Shown here piece after piece: positions 42,783 to 54,252 of a stretch of 64,000 bases of DNA. The stretch's first letter is position 1, and each line of letters starts with the position of its first letter. The stretch comes from Leptodontidium sp. MPI-SDFR-AT-0119 (Eukaryota; Ascomycota; Leotiomycetes; Helotiales; Leptodontidiaceae). The notes beneath the pieces were generated by a model. That model searched no databases. It had not been told where the DNA came from and was given only the letters and a program-made list of their open reading frames with translations. The stretch is taken from positions 741,385 through 805,384 of the forward strand of contig JAHLEZ010000025.1 of the NCBI GenBank assembly GCA_020726505.1. The letters run 5' to 3'. The translations under genes and the position numbers were made by a program.

Positions 42783-43401
42783 CTAGCGCTGTGTACTCTA
42801 GAATGATGCTCCTGGTCCAGAATTATATCGGCGGCGTTCATGAGAACGCCAATTGGAGCCCACAGCCACACCGCACAGCCACATGCATCGCCAGGGCTCA
42901 ACTACTGCAGCTGGGTATTATAGTCAGCTGATTTGTCGGCGGTACCTCAGTTGGTGGAGTGGGGTCGCACCTGCGGCCAGCGAATCACAGCTGCCTGAAA
43001 CACCAATTGTGACTCATTTCTTCAGTATCGGCGGCAAGCAAGCGAAGATGCATCCAGTTCCCAACTAATCTTTATTGAGCATAGTCGCTAAATGACATCC
43101 CACGCCGCAGTCTCCCTTGCGATCGCCAACCTGCCTCCATGTTCTCCCAGCACCAACGCTTACCCAATCTTGCTCGACTTCCTCCCTTTCTCGATGCTAG
43201 TCGCAGATGTGAGTAATCCAGAGGAGGGATGCTATGTTCACGCCATGACCAAATTAGTAATTGCTGTCGCTGAGATGTTCCTTGCAAAGACTAGCACATT
43301 CATCACCCACCACATCCTCTAATCCTTCCGACCACCTCTGACCGTTTCAAACCCAGCGGCAATATAAATCCACTTCTTACCCCCCTTCCCTTCGAGTCGA
43401 T
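42783..43401. other. Intergenic, no supported gene
   Basis: An open stretch at 43092-43322 (+) has no family resemblance; it probably belongs to the promoter region of the next gene. Confidence 0.45.
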
Positions 43402-45260
43402 ATGGCCCCTCGTCAAGCAAAACCAAACACCCGAAAGGTTGGGCGGCAACCTTCACGACCAAAAGACCAAGGTAAACCATTCGCCCCCGTTACTGCGTAC
43501 TTTGGCTGATCATTGATAGAGAAGCGGCCTCAGGGTATCAAGAAGGAACGACCACAGATATCTTCTCGTAAGAGCGCACGCCAAAAAGAAATACAACTCC
43601 GCCAAGAACGAACTGTATCCAAAGACAGGAATACCGAACCAAAGCACCCACTTCCTTCCCCAACCAGCATCACTCTCCGCGAAGAGGCATGTCATTCTCC
43701 TCCTGCTATGCTACAAATCTAACTCGAGTCAAGTTCCCACAAGTTGAGGATCAAAAACGAAAACGATCACCCTATCCCGCTCCAGGCGAGCCCCTTCGAA
43801 AGCGACGGCGGACGTCTCTTGCAGACACTGCTGTTAAGGACACATGTGACCAGGAGGTGACGAGCGGCATCAACGATAACAAAACCAATCCAATTGATTA
43901 TTGGAGAGAAAAGGGACGCTGGCCTGAGGGTTATTTCATACAAGACGATCAGACTAGGAAAGATTTCAGCAAAGATTTCGAAAAAGACAGCTGGTACGAG
44001 AATTATTGGATACCAGAGATCGACATGAATCATCTACTTGCAAGGAAGAAGTCGTCGTCCTCTCTGCGCGGTCAACAATCGGAAACCAGCTCTGTCACAC
44101 CTAGCTCTACAACGCCTAGCGATGAAAAGCCAAGGGCGGTCAAAAGCGCTCCCTATCAAGACCCGCGGTATAAAACTATCCTCGCGACCAGAGGCAGCTT
44201 CATGGGCAAATCCGAATTGGGCATCACAGATACAAGCAAAAGCCATTGCCGAGCCATGTTTGAGAAGGAGCAGACGGTGCCTCAAGAATCATTATTTCGT
44301 GATGACCTATTCGATAAAACTTGCGAAAAAATACAAGACCGAAACGAGGCCAGAGTCGTTCAAGATATTACTCGATTGATTGTCCCTTCTGCGGAAACTC
44401 TAGCGACATTCGGAGCCAAACATCTTGAAATTTTGATTGAAAGTGTCAACGAAGGCTGGAACAATTCCATCCCAGTGACTAAGACCCGTCCGCAACCCGA
44501 CTACTCTGTGGGATTCAGGCGGGAGGCGTTCACAGAAGATCAGCTCAAAAGGCTTGAACCTTTCGTAGGCGAGCTCACAGATACTTCTTTCTTCATGGCC
44601 ACGTACTACATGTACTTCCCGTTCCTGACCTGTGAAGTAAAGTGCGGCGCCGCGGCACTTGATATCGCAGACCGACAGAATGCTCATAGCATGACGATGG
44701 CGGTGAGGGGCATTGTCGAACTCTTCAGGCTGGTGAAGCGCGAAAACGAGCTCCATCGGGAAATCCTCGCCTTCTCAATCTCGCACGATCACCGAACAGT
44801 GAGAATATATGGTCATTACCCTATAATCGACGGAGATAAGACCACCTTCTACCGCCATCCGATCCATACGTTCGACTTCACGGCACTAGATGGTAAGGAA
44901 AAGTGGACGGCATACAAATTCACCAAAAACGTCTACGATATATGGATACCGACTCACTTGAAAAGAATCTGTTCAGTTATCGATGAGTTGCCGCCTGATC
45001 TAGATTTTGAGGTCTCACGGCAATCCGAGCTAGGGGAATCTGGACTTTCACAGGGGCTGGAAAGCCACCATCTCTCTGACCAATCAAGCCATGATGCTGC
45101 ATCTCTGCTGGAGGATGCCGACAGTCAACCAAGCCGTGTTGGTTCGCGAGATGTTACCCCCGATACTTCCTTGTCTCAGAGGATCGACGGGAAAGCATTT
45201 AAAAAGCCAAAGAAAAGGGCCCGGCCCGTAGAACTACAACAGTCACAAGACTCTGTTTGA
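43402..45260 (+). CDS. DUF7924-type protein with PD-(D/E)xK nuclease-like core
   Basis: Exons 43402-43471, 43520-43686, 43734-45260, 587 residues. Intron 1 is GT..AG; intron 2 (43687-43733) appears to be GC..AG (GAG|GCATGT, branch ATCTAAC, ..CAAG) and is the only option I find that keeps the frame. The N-terminal 150 residues are basic and disordered. The conserved core has ARVVQDITRLIVPSAE, ESVNEGWNNSIP, RPQPDYSVGF (D335), FLTCEVKCGAAALDIADRQN (E380, K382) and WTAYKFTKNVYDIW. The D...ExK arrangement is that of restriction-endonuclease-like folds, so a nuclease origin is likely, but activity is unproven. Such proteins are multicopy and accessory in many moulds. Confidence 0.85.
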
Positions 45261-45975
45261 AGATTGGAATGCTCTCAAGGTGATCGGCCGTTTGGGAAAG
45301 GAGGGAAATACATACGTGAGACGAGGGCTGGGAGGATTTGTTTGCTATTAAGTCTGATGACTGATTTGTATAGTTAACCCCACAGTTATTTTTAATCAAA
45401 GAAGTTACTGTGGATTCTGCCATGCAGATATTCAGACAGCATCATGGAAGAAGAATCCTCATTTGCGAGACTCCAACTTCTCAGAATCAATCGAACAGCG
45501 CCTCAGATAGGCGTCGTTTTGCATCAACCAATTTCCTTGCCTTCTTGTCCTCCATTTTCCACTCCACAAACGTTCCACAGCCGCTCCTTCTCACATTAAC
45601 TTGACCCTCGTCTTCCATAGGTTTGGATCTGTCGGTTTGGCTGTCAGAGAGGTGCATTCTGGCATTCACATAGGTATGGGGACGATGGTGTAATAACTGA
45701 GAAGCGGCATATATCAGCTTAACAGATAGCGACTGATGAAACCGGGGAGAATAGGAATGGATGTGTCGAAGTGAGACACACATCTGCTTCAAGGCCCGCA
45801 CTTCAAAGAACTTCTTGCAATGATTTATGAGATTTGATTGTGAGGCTCTAACAGGCCTCAAGTCATAACCAAGGAAGCACTAGGTTCGACCAAAGAAATG
45901 AAATGGGATTCCAGACAGACTCTTGCAGCAAACGCTCCTGCGTCAAATGTTCGCACCCACAACCCTGAGATGGAT
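45261..45975. other. No supported gene
   Basis: Open stretches around 45487-45861 (-) show no motif. Confidence 0.4.
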
Positions 45976-46355
45976 TCACACACCACCAGCCTTCAAGCCA
46001 GGCTTTCGACCCCGCTTCCGAGGCTTGCCCCCTTGCTTCTTGAAGTTCTCCTTCAGCGACTGCAGTGTGTGGCCTGGGAAATGCCGTCCTATCTCTGCCC
46101 AGGTCTGGTCGTCGTGGACCATCTTAGCCAACAGCATCTCTTGATTCTTCGTCAGTTCCTTGCCCGGCTTGCGAGAAGTGACAGCACGGCGAGAGACTGC
46201 AGCCTCCACTGACGACTCCCTAGAGCTAGTGCTTAAAACTTCTGAATGGAGTGAGAGGTTCAAGCGCTGAGGGATATGTGACAACGAAAACTGCAGATTG
46301 TATGTGATCCGATTGCCAATCGTAACACGTTTTAGAAAACCTTCTAATGGCCAGC
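45976..46355 (-). pseudogene. Partial copy of the SANT/Myb gene at 54-56 kb
   Basis: Read on the minus strand: PLEGFLKRVTIG, ITYNLQFSLSHIPQRLNLSL, KNQEMLLAKMVHDDQTWAEI, GRHFPGHTLQSLKENF and KPRKRGRKP, closely matching the C-terminal 130 residues of the gene at 54253-56192. It covers the SANT domain but has no start exon and no acidic middle region, so it is a 5'-truncated duplicate. The frame is still open, which suggests either recent origin or residual selection. Confidence 0.75.
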
Positions 46356-47003
46356 TTAGGGATATGTGACAACGACCAAGTGGCAGTTGAGACAGTAGAG
46401 TGGTGTGTGGCGGACAAGGAGCTCAGGTGATTGGACTGCGGGTCTTTGATCAAGTTGTGATCAAGTTGTGGGCCCGTAAGGTTATTAGGGACCGACTAAG
46501 AGCAAGCTCCGCGTAGACGGTGGGGAATCTCTTCCACAACATTCTAGTTAGCAGGAAACGTATTGCTATACGACGCAACCAGCCGCTACAGCTGCCTGCT
46601 GCATTTCCTGTATGACCAAGCTCTAGGAGGGTGTATTTATTAGTATCCACACATGGTTTTTGCCCGCCTCTGAAAATTGTCCATCATCTATCCTTTAGAG
46701 AGAGTCTAGCTGAGTCTTGGTTGATCGTCTTCGGGCTGTACGATCTCCTACGCAACAACTTATGGTGAAATGGCATCAATTGATCCGCCATCACTCAGAA
46801 TGATCAGGCTCTGGAGGCTGCCAACGCATTCATCTTGCCGGGTTGGTTGAAGGATGAAGCGGATTGGTCGATTCACTTGGGCTTCATGTAAGGCATTTCT
46901 TCGAGTCGGACGGGGAACAACAAAGAATTAGGCTACCTCGAAACAAACTTACATCCATCTGCTTGTCACATCGCTCGTCGAATGTCTACGTCGCTCAGCA
47001 ATA
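46356..47003. other. No supported gene
   Basis: 46364-46384 repeats GGGATATGTGACAACGA from 46270. Nothing else is recognised before the NLR start. Confidence 0.4.
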
Positions 47004-50000
47004 ATGGATCCCCTCAGCGCAGTGGCAAGTGTGATAGCAGTAATCCAACTCACGCAGGTGGTTTCCCGCGTATTAAAAGGGTACTTCAGCACTGCCCGCG
47101 AGGCTCGCAAAGACATCGACAGCCTCTTCTCATCTATCACCAGCCTCGAACTCATCTTGGTAGAAGTCTCCCAAATCGCGAACAATCAGCATTCCGAGGA
47201 TTTAGCAGCATCTTTGGAACATCCTGGCGGTCCACTTCAGCTGCTGAAAGCTGAGCTGGAAATTCTCCGTGTTATTCTCAAAGCTCCACGAGCACCTCAG
47301 TCAAAAGGAAGCCTTGGGACTTTGGTCCAGTCGCTGCAATGGCCGTTCAAAAAGGGTGAAGTGGAGAAGTTTTTAAGTGCGATTGAGCGGCATAAATCAA
47401 CGCTAAATGCGAACTTGGGATTTGGCATGTTGGACCTCCAAATCAAGGACTTGGATATTCTTACGAGCATCCAGGCGGATATCAAGAATGCTCAAAGCGA
47501 TCGCGAACACCAGGCAATCATTCGATGGTTATCAAACTCGATTCCGGATCCATCGCAAGAGCACAATGCAGCAATAGAGAAGCATGTCGAAGGGACAGGC
47601 GCGTGGTTAATCCTCTCGCAAGAAGTGAAGACCTGGGCAGCGACGGGAAACTCATTCATCTGGTTCAATGGCGGTTGTGAGTACCATCAACAGGAAGCAT
47701 TCATCATCCAAATTTTTACTTACATCATCTATAGCCGGTTCGGGGAAGACTATTCTATGTTCGACTTTGATTGAAAGTCTCAAAACTCGATGCAGATTCC
47801 GGAGACAGTCTGTCACGGCCGTCGTGTACTGGTATTTCTCATTCGCCAATAAACAAACACAAAATTTGTCGAACTTCCTTCGATCCATCGTCAGAGATCT
47901 ATGCAGCAAAGTTTTGATTATTTCAAAAGTCGTGCACGACTTATGGTCGGATCTGAATAACGGCCAACAACTGCCAAGCAAAGGCAAGCTCCTCGAAATG
48001 ATCCGCGTGCTTGCAAAAAGCTTCGATTCTGTATATCTAGTCATCGATGGCGTTGACGAGTTCCCACGGTCAAACAGACGGGAGCTGCTCGATGCTATTC
48101 AGAGGCTCGCTTCCGATGAATTCCCCTCACTCCACATGTTTGTGGCGAGCAGACCTGAAGGTGACCTACGAGAAGCTTTCGAGGAGATTTCAGAGACGTC
48201 AGCTTACTACTCCAATGTCACAGCCCGAGCTTCTCACTTCAAGGAGGACATAAACAAGTATCTAGATGCTAGGATGCAATCCAGGTCATGCAACAAATGG
48301 CAGGCAGAAGAAAAGAGCAAGATCACCTCGAGTTTAGCAACCCAAGCCGATGGAATGCAAGAAAGTCCCGCCCTAAAATACCTGATCACTGCTAATTACT
48401 GTAAAGGTTTCGCCTAGTAGCTTTGCAAATGGACAAGCTGAACACATTGCTTTCGCGATCTAAGAGGCGTGAAGCCATGACTACCCTCCCGAAATCTCTG
48501 AATCATTGCTACGACCGTCTCATGGAAGACATCGACGAGAGCAATCATGGCATTGCCCAGAAAGCTCTCACTTGGCTGCTATTCTCTGCACGGCCTTTGA
48601 CACTGGCTGAGCTTGCCGAAGCAATCATGGTCAAGTCTACCGAGCCGTACTTTGTTGCCGCGGAGAGATTCGATGATGAGAATTGCATTTTGACTATCAT
48701 TCCTGCTGGATTCGTCAGGCTAGTGTTCGATGATCGGTCGAGAAGCTGGGACTACATGCATTCGAAAGAATTGGTTGAGACCACTAGACGCGGTGATGCC
48801 AACGGAAAGAGCTTCCAGTCTAGCCCAACAGTCCAACTCGCTCATCAGTCAGTGAAAGATTACCTACTTTCGTCACGGGTATCTGGCCAGCGCTTCATCA
48901 TGGAGCACACATCTGCTCGTAACTTGATGAGAGAGGCATCTTTGGGCTACTTCATTCATGTGGTACAAGAGTCCTCATTGAATGATATGCCGAGCAAACT
49001 TGACATTGCCCAACATTACCCCTTTTTCGGCTATGTGTGTACTTATTGGCAATACCATTTCCATGACTCGGCAGACCATGACAAAATCCTGCTTCAATTC
49101 CTCGCAACTCTGTGCGCTCGAGAAGACTCGACGCAACTTATAGCCGCCAATGGCGAGAGTATGATGCTAGCTCGACAAAACAAATCTCGATGCTCGACTG
49201 GTTCACCTTGTACACAGTGTAGACGCATCATCGCACGTTGGCTGCATATAATCCAGTTGGATAACAGAATTAGTTATGAGTCACTAAATACACTGTTCAC
49301 ACCAGGTATGTGAAAGTCCTACTGCTTGTGAAACTGTACTTATCCAACACTTCTAGAATATCTCATAGAGGACCCACTAGAGACATTATCAACGTTCCTC
49401 GTACCAAGTAAATACGCCTACCGTCTGTTCCTTGCAATGTAGCTAACGTGTACAGCTTACCTCATGGGACACTTCACTAAGGCCACTGTCGAATCGTTCG
49501 TTACGAGGAATGCGTCGAGCTGGGGTACACAACACATGCTGATACGAATGGACTGGGGATATCCGAAATTTCTGGAAGCCGACGTCGTTGCATTGGCTCT
49601 TCGGAGCAGCGCCTCGGAGATGGGATTCTTCCACCAAACCGTGTCAAACGGAACCGCGCGACCTCAGTTGGTACGGAAATCGAGCCCGCCGCTTGGAATA
49701 CCGCTTGCTGCTATGGATGAGATGCAGACCTCATACTCCAAATATATCCAGGATATCGTACAGAGTGACATTGCTTCGTATGTTCCAACGGCTTATATCG
49801 ACCAAGAGTCAGACCTTCCAACACGTCTGCTCGGAACCGTTGCTTCGTATTACAGCGCTGGTAATGCGGCTGATAACGAGGTATGCAGTGTTTCCATTCT
49901 TCTCTGTTGTGTGATGCTGATGATCCGCAGTCTGAACTCCTCCGCCGAGCGCTCGAAATGCACGTCACCTCAGTGATCCTCGAACGCAGCCTCTTCCTCG

Positions 50001-50683
50001 ACCAGAATTCATTGCACAAGGTCCAAGACCACCTGGGACAAGAATACCACAGACGATCGGCTCCAAGGTGTGCGCAGAGGCAGATCAAGTTGGCCTTCTT
50101 TATGTTGCAACAAAGGCGGATTCGACTCGTTTTGAAGGATTGGGGAAGCATGATCTGGGCGACGAACCCAAGTGCCACCAAAGACAAGGAGTGGGCGATT
50201 GCATTCAGCGTGTTTCTCATTCTCATACTTGTCATGGACAAGACCCTCGGTGCGGCATACTACTTCTGCGAAGGACGGATAAAGCACCACGGCCATCAAG
50301 CTTCAACAGAGCGAGAGTTATTCCAAGATCTCGTGAGATTGACGCAGAAAGAGTTATTCGACAGGTGCAAGGAAATCTTCCACTGGAAGTTCAAGACTCG
50401 AAAAGGAGGCAAGGAGGCCTGTAATCCTATTCGAGATGGCATTGATGCGTTCCAAGGGAAATCCAAAACTGTCGACCATGACGTGGTGAGGTTTGTCGGA
50501 GAACTGCAACATGTCGTTGGCGAGTACGGTAAGAATGTTCTGCTCCTATCGCTGCTCTAGGCTGACCATTTCCTAGAACAAGATGTCCGATTACACCGAT
50601 CCTCCGGTCGAGACGAAGAGTCGGAATACACGGATGGCGGACGATTGGCATGCGTATTCCTGGACGACTTCCTAAGCCATTGA
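47004..50683 (+). CDS. NLR (Helo-like N-terminus, NACHT) fused to a transcription-factor-like C-terminal half
   Basis: Seven exons stay in one frame: 47004-47676, 47735-48356, 48407-49305, 49357-49407, 49456-49880, 49931-50528, 50577-50683; 1,124 residues. Intron 2 (48357-48406) looks like GC..AG (AT|GCAAGA). The N-terminus MDPLSAVASVIAVIQLT is the fungal STAND Helo-like domain. NACHT has GSGSGKT (about 225) and LVIDGVDEF (about 325), then DGM|FRLVALQMDKL and ALTWLLFSARPLTLAELAEA. No ANK, WD40 or TPR repeats follow. Instead, after LARQNKSR, comes CSTGSPCTQC (about 693-702), like the second half of a Zn2Cys6 cluster, then about 420 residues (RCAQRQIKLAFF, YYFCEGRIKHHGH, FHWKFKTRKGG..CNPIRDG) typical of fungal regulator proteins. 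A two-gene reading is possible, but no stop separates the parts. Confidence 0.8.
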
Positions 50684-52569
50684 GCCGGATAGGGCGAACC
50701 AAAAGGGGGTCTGTTGAGGTGTTTTGGCGATTGAAGAGCGGGTATGATATAGGGCGACGCATAACAGGCATCGAAAGGCGTGGTTTCTGTACTTAACTTG
50801 ACCCTTCTCTTGTAAAATTCCGCCTTCTACTGTGGGTCTTGGATTCTGTTTGTACTTTAACGGCCGACAGAACTGTAAGACAGGCAAAAGCAAAAAGAGG
50901 TAGATGACGACAGTGACGAGTCAATGAATGAATAGCCAAATCAGAACATCCGTCCATGGGCAGTCACTACCGCATCCCCTCGATCTTTCCATGTGACCGA
51001 TGTGCTGTGACAACAGTCACGTAGGTAAATCGTGGCAGCCTGTAACGAGCAGGAAATTAGGCATGGCTGAAATGACTGAATCGAATAAATGACTGAATGA
51101 CTGACTGACTGACTGGAGGGAGTGACTCTGCAACTCGGCGTGGACTTCGCACCCGTTTTGAATTGTTTGGATACCGGGCAGCCCAGCCCAACCCGACCCA
51201 GCCCACTTGTTTGGAAGGTGCTGTAACATCGGGAACCTTGCTTGCTTGCTTACATGGCACTTGTGCTGTTCATCACATCACTTCCCCAGCGGAACCAGCG
51301 CCCTATGCAAGGCACCGATGAATCTCAGCAGGGGGTGGGTGCACCAGACGTCAGTTCAGGGCCCTCCGCCACAGCCTAGCATGCCCACTGCCAAAAAACC
51401 AGCCTCGAACACGGAGCCGGAAAGTGGTGGTGGTAGCGTTGTGGTTAACTGCAATTGCACCCCGTTACGAAACGTGTGAAGCGTGTGACAGCGGCCGAAA
51501 AAGTACCATTGCAGAGTGAGATTGTAATACGGAATGAAATGACTCAATTCCTGTTTTACATGCGCCTTTTCTTTTCTCCGTCTCCCTGTTTGCTTGCTTG
51601 CTTGCTTGTTTGTCCGGTGAAGGGTGGGTACGCGGAAGATGCTGAAGGGCAGAGCCTGGGCATGCCTCACTTGCTCACTCACTCGATTGGAGGGCAGGCG
51701 GCAGTTTTCTATTCGTATTATAACCGCAAAAGGCCCTTGGCTCACTTAACTCCCCTTGGTTTGAGAAAAGTGAGGCTAATGATTTGCACTTCGATCATCC
51801 TAATTTTGCGCGATAGTGACATCACTGGCTCCCGCGCTGCTGGTCCCAGAGTGCGGTGCATAGGACGCAAACAAGAGATCGCTGTTCAACGGCTGTCCAG
51901 AGACAGGATGAACTGGTTGGAGAGAACTTGACGCGCTCTCCCTCTGGGCTTCTGGATCTCACTCGAGATCGAGGGATCGCCATTGTACATACAGTAGAGC
52001 AGTACCTACGGTATCTGGTCTCAGAACAGAACGCCTTCTCAGGGAGGGACCCTGGAGCTTTGCAGGACAACCACAATAATTTCCCGGGAATCATCGAGTG
52101 GTCGAGAGAAGGAGATGGAGATGGCGGATGGCGGATGGCTTTGCAGGTTGTCAATCGCAAGGTAGGGAGGCTGGTTGCGAATGATTGGGTAGAACACGAG
52201 TCCGAAGGAGGTGTCGCACGCCCTGCTTTTGCGTGAAGAAGGACGCTGTAAAGTAAGTGTAAAGCGTGTGTGGGTGGGTGACTCTGTGAACGCTTTGGGA
52301 AGACTTCTAGAAGCCGCAGGGACGCAACGCACCTGACGAAGTGTACAGTTCATGTCGTACCCACGTAGGTAGGAGGTAGGTAGGGGGGATGTGCTGGGGA
52401 GGAGGTTGAGGAGGTTCAGGGAGGTTGTCACTGGGCCTTTTTCGGTCTGGTTGGGTTACGAACGTGTCGGTCCTCTGGAGAGTCACCGGCCTGACCTGCA
52501 TCTCCCCATCCATGCACTGCATCCATCATCTACTGTATCTGCAGCTTGAAACACAGCATCACCTTCGGC
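50684..52569. other. Long interval without a supported gene; microsatellites
   Basis: Contains GACT repeats near 51095-51112, TTGC repeats near 51592-51608 and GTAGGTAG repeats near 52370-52385. Open stretches at 51455-51931 and 51856-52236 (+) show no domain or splice continuation. If the copy at 52.6 kb has further 5' exons they would be here, but none is recognisable. Confidence 0.4.
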
Positions 52570-53993
52570 ACATCGCACATCTCCCGCACTGATTGGGATG
52601 ATGGTTGTGTTTGGGAGAGGGCCATAGGTCACTTCACAGCGAGTAACCTCACGAGTTTCTTAGATCGAAATGTTGAGTGGGGAACCCATGGGACGAATGT
52701 GAAGCTAGATTGGGGGCATCCATGGTTTTTATGTATCGATATGGTGGCATGCGTTCCATCTAAAGAGCTTCATTTCAACCAAACAGTATCCAGAGCCGAC
52801 GGCCGCCCTCAACTGGTCTGCAAAACATCGCCGCCACTGGCGATCTTGCCAGATGTTATGAGCAATATGTCGCATTACATTGATGATTACATCAAAGACA
52901 TAGCATTTGTGGGATTGGATAAACACGTTGACGCTAGTTACCTTGATCAGCATTCCATGTTTCCAGAACGACTTCTTCGGGCAGCATGCAGATGGTTTTC
53001 AAGCGGTCTTTTTCACTATCCCCTTAACTGCCACATACAGGTCTTTTCAGGGTGCTGCGCTGAAGCGAGGCGCTAAGGCTGCCCAAATTACAGGGCATAC
53101 ACGCTGAGAGGGCAGATTATTCGCTTAATTAGGCTCTCGCTACAGGTTCTTACAGGCTCTGCGCAGACCTGTTTTGAATGGCAGTTAAGGGGATACAGAA
53201 TTTCCCCGGGATCACAAGCAATTTTGGCAACTCCAAATGCTTCAAAAGGTGATCGAAATCCACATACTAACAGTCCTTTTGGAAAGGAGTCTTTTTCTAG
53301 CACCAGAGTCTCTAAACGCGGCTCAGGAAGTTGTCGGTCAAGAATTTCACAGACGATCCCCCCCGCAACTTGCACAGCGTCAAATCAAACTCGTTGTTTT
53401 TGACGACTTGAGATCACGGTTGATATCTTTGCTGAAAGACTGGGAAATTATCAACAATCATGCTGTGAGCCCAGAAGATGATTGGGCCGCAGAGCTCTGC
53501 GTACTTCTCATTCTCATACTGGTAGCAGACAAGGTAGCAGGAAGTGCCTGGTATTTTTGTGAGGGCAGAATAAAACATCACGGCTACCACGCAAAATCAG
53601 AGAGCGCACAATTCGGCGAATTCGTAGAGGTGTTCGACAAGTACAGTTTTGGCTACCTTCGCGAGAGTTTCCACAGTCGGTATGGCACGAGAAGAGGAGG
53701 GAAGGAGAGTTTTAATCCTGTCAGGGACGGTATGAACTCATGGAGGGGAGCAAAAGAACCAGATTCCAAGACTAAACGCCTAGTAGAGGACTTGATACAT
53801 ATCAAGAATGAATTTAGTATGTCACATTTTATACTTGCAACATTCGTGGGCTGATTCATTCCAGATGACGAGATCAATCCTCTGGCAATATCAGAACCGC
53901 ATCCAAATGAAAAACGGGAAGAAGACACTTACGAGTCGCCATACATGAACGCTGGGAGACGTACCAGCATTCTCCTTCGTGACTTCAGTTGAG
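52570..53993 (+). pseudogene. Unfused, 5'-truncated paralogue of the NLR's C-terminal half
   Basis: Collinear with residues about 760-1124 of the NLR chimera: AIGHFTASNLTSFLDRN, VKLDWGHPWFLCIDMVA, then IHILTVLLERSLFL, QRQIKLVVF, WYFCEGRIKHHGYH, GGKESFNPVRDG. The last intron (53817-53864) matches the corresponding one in the chimera and gives NDEINPLAISEPHPNEKREE to a stop at 53993. There is no ATG before the first conserved block, no cysteine cluster and no NLR part. A 175-bp MITE sits between the two conserved halves. It could still be a gene with an unseen first exon, but it is probably broken. Confidence 0.65.
53019..53193. mobile_element. 175-bp MITE, TA-flanked, TIR TCCCCTTAACTGCCA
   Basis: 15-bp perfect terminal inverted repeats with TA at 53017-53018 and 53194-53195, plus a subterminal ACAGGTCT/AGACCTGT pair. 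No coding capacity. It lies at or beside the intron corresponding to 49881-49930 of the paralogue; the only phase-consistent splice I find starts at GTCTTT just left of it and ends at TACAG just right of it. Confidence 0.85.
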
Positions 53994-54252
53994 CGGTAAG
54001 CCACAGGGAATGTTCTTTAAGAACGGAACTTGAGTGTCAATCATGAGGAAATAGATTGAACATTGGAACTGGTGGGCAGCAGTAGTGGAGGACTCTAATA
54101 ATATGTGATACTGGGGGTGGAGGAACTTATTCTGAGGAATAAGTATAATGGAAAACACGTCAGCAAAGCAGACACAAAGCCTCTAGGATTGAATTGAGTG
54201 CTAAGTTATACGTCATTACCCCCAAATTCCCGCGAGCATACTGGACCATGCA
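53994..54252. other. Short intergenic interval
   Basis: Convergent 3' flanks of the two neighbouring genes; nothing recognisable. Confidence 0.5.

Noticed and set aside
51455..52431. Several 110-158-codon ORFs on both strands
   Set aside because: Mutually overlapping, microsatellite-containing and without recognisable domains.
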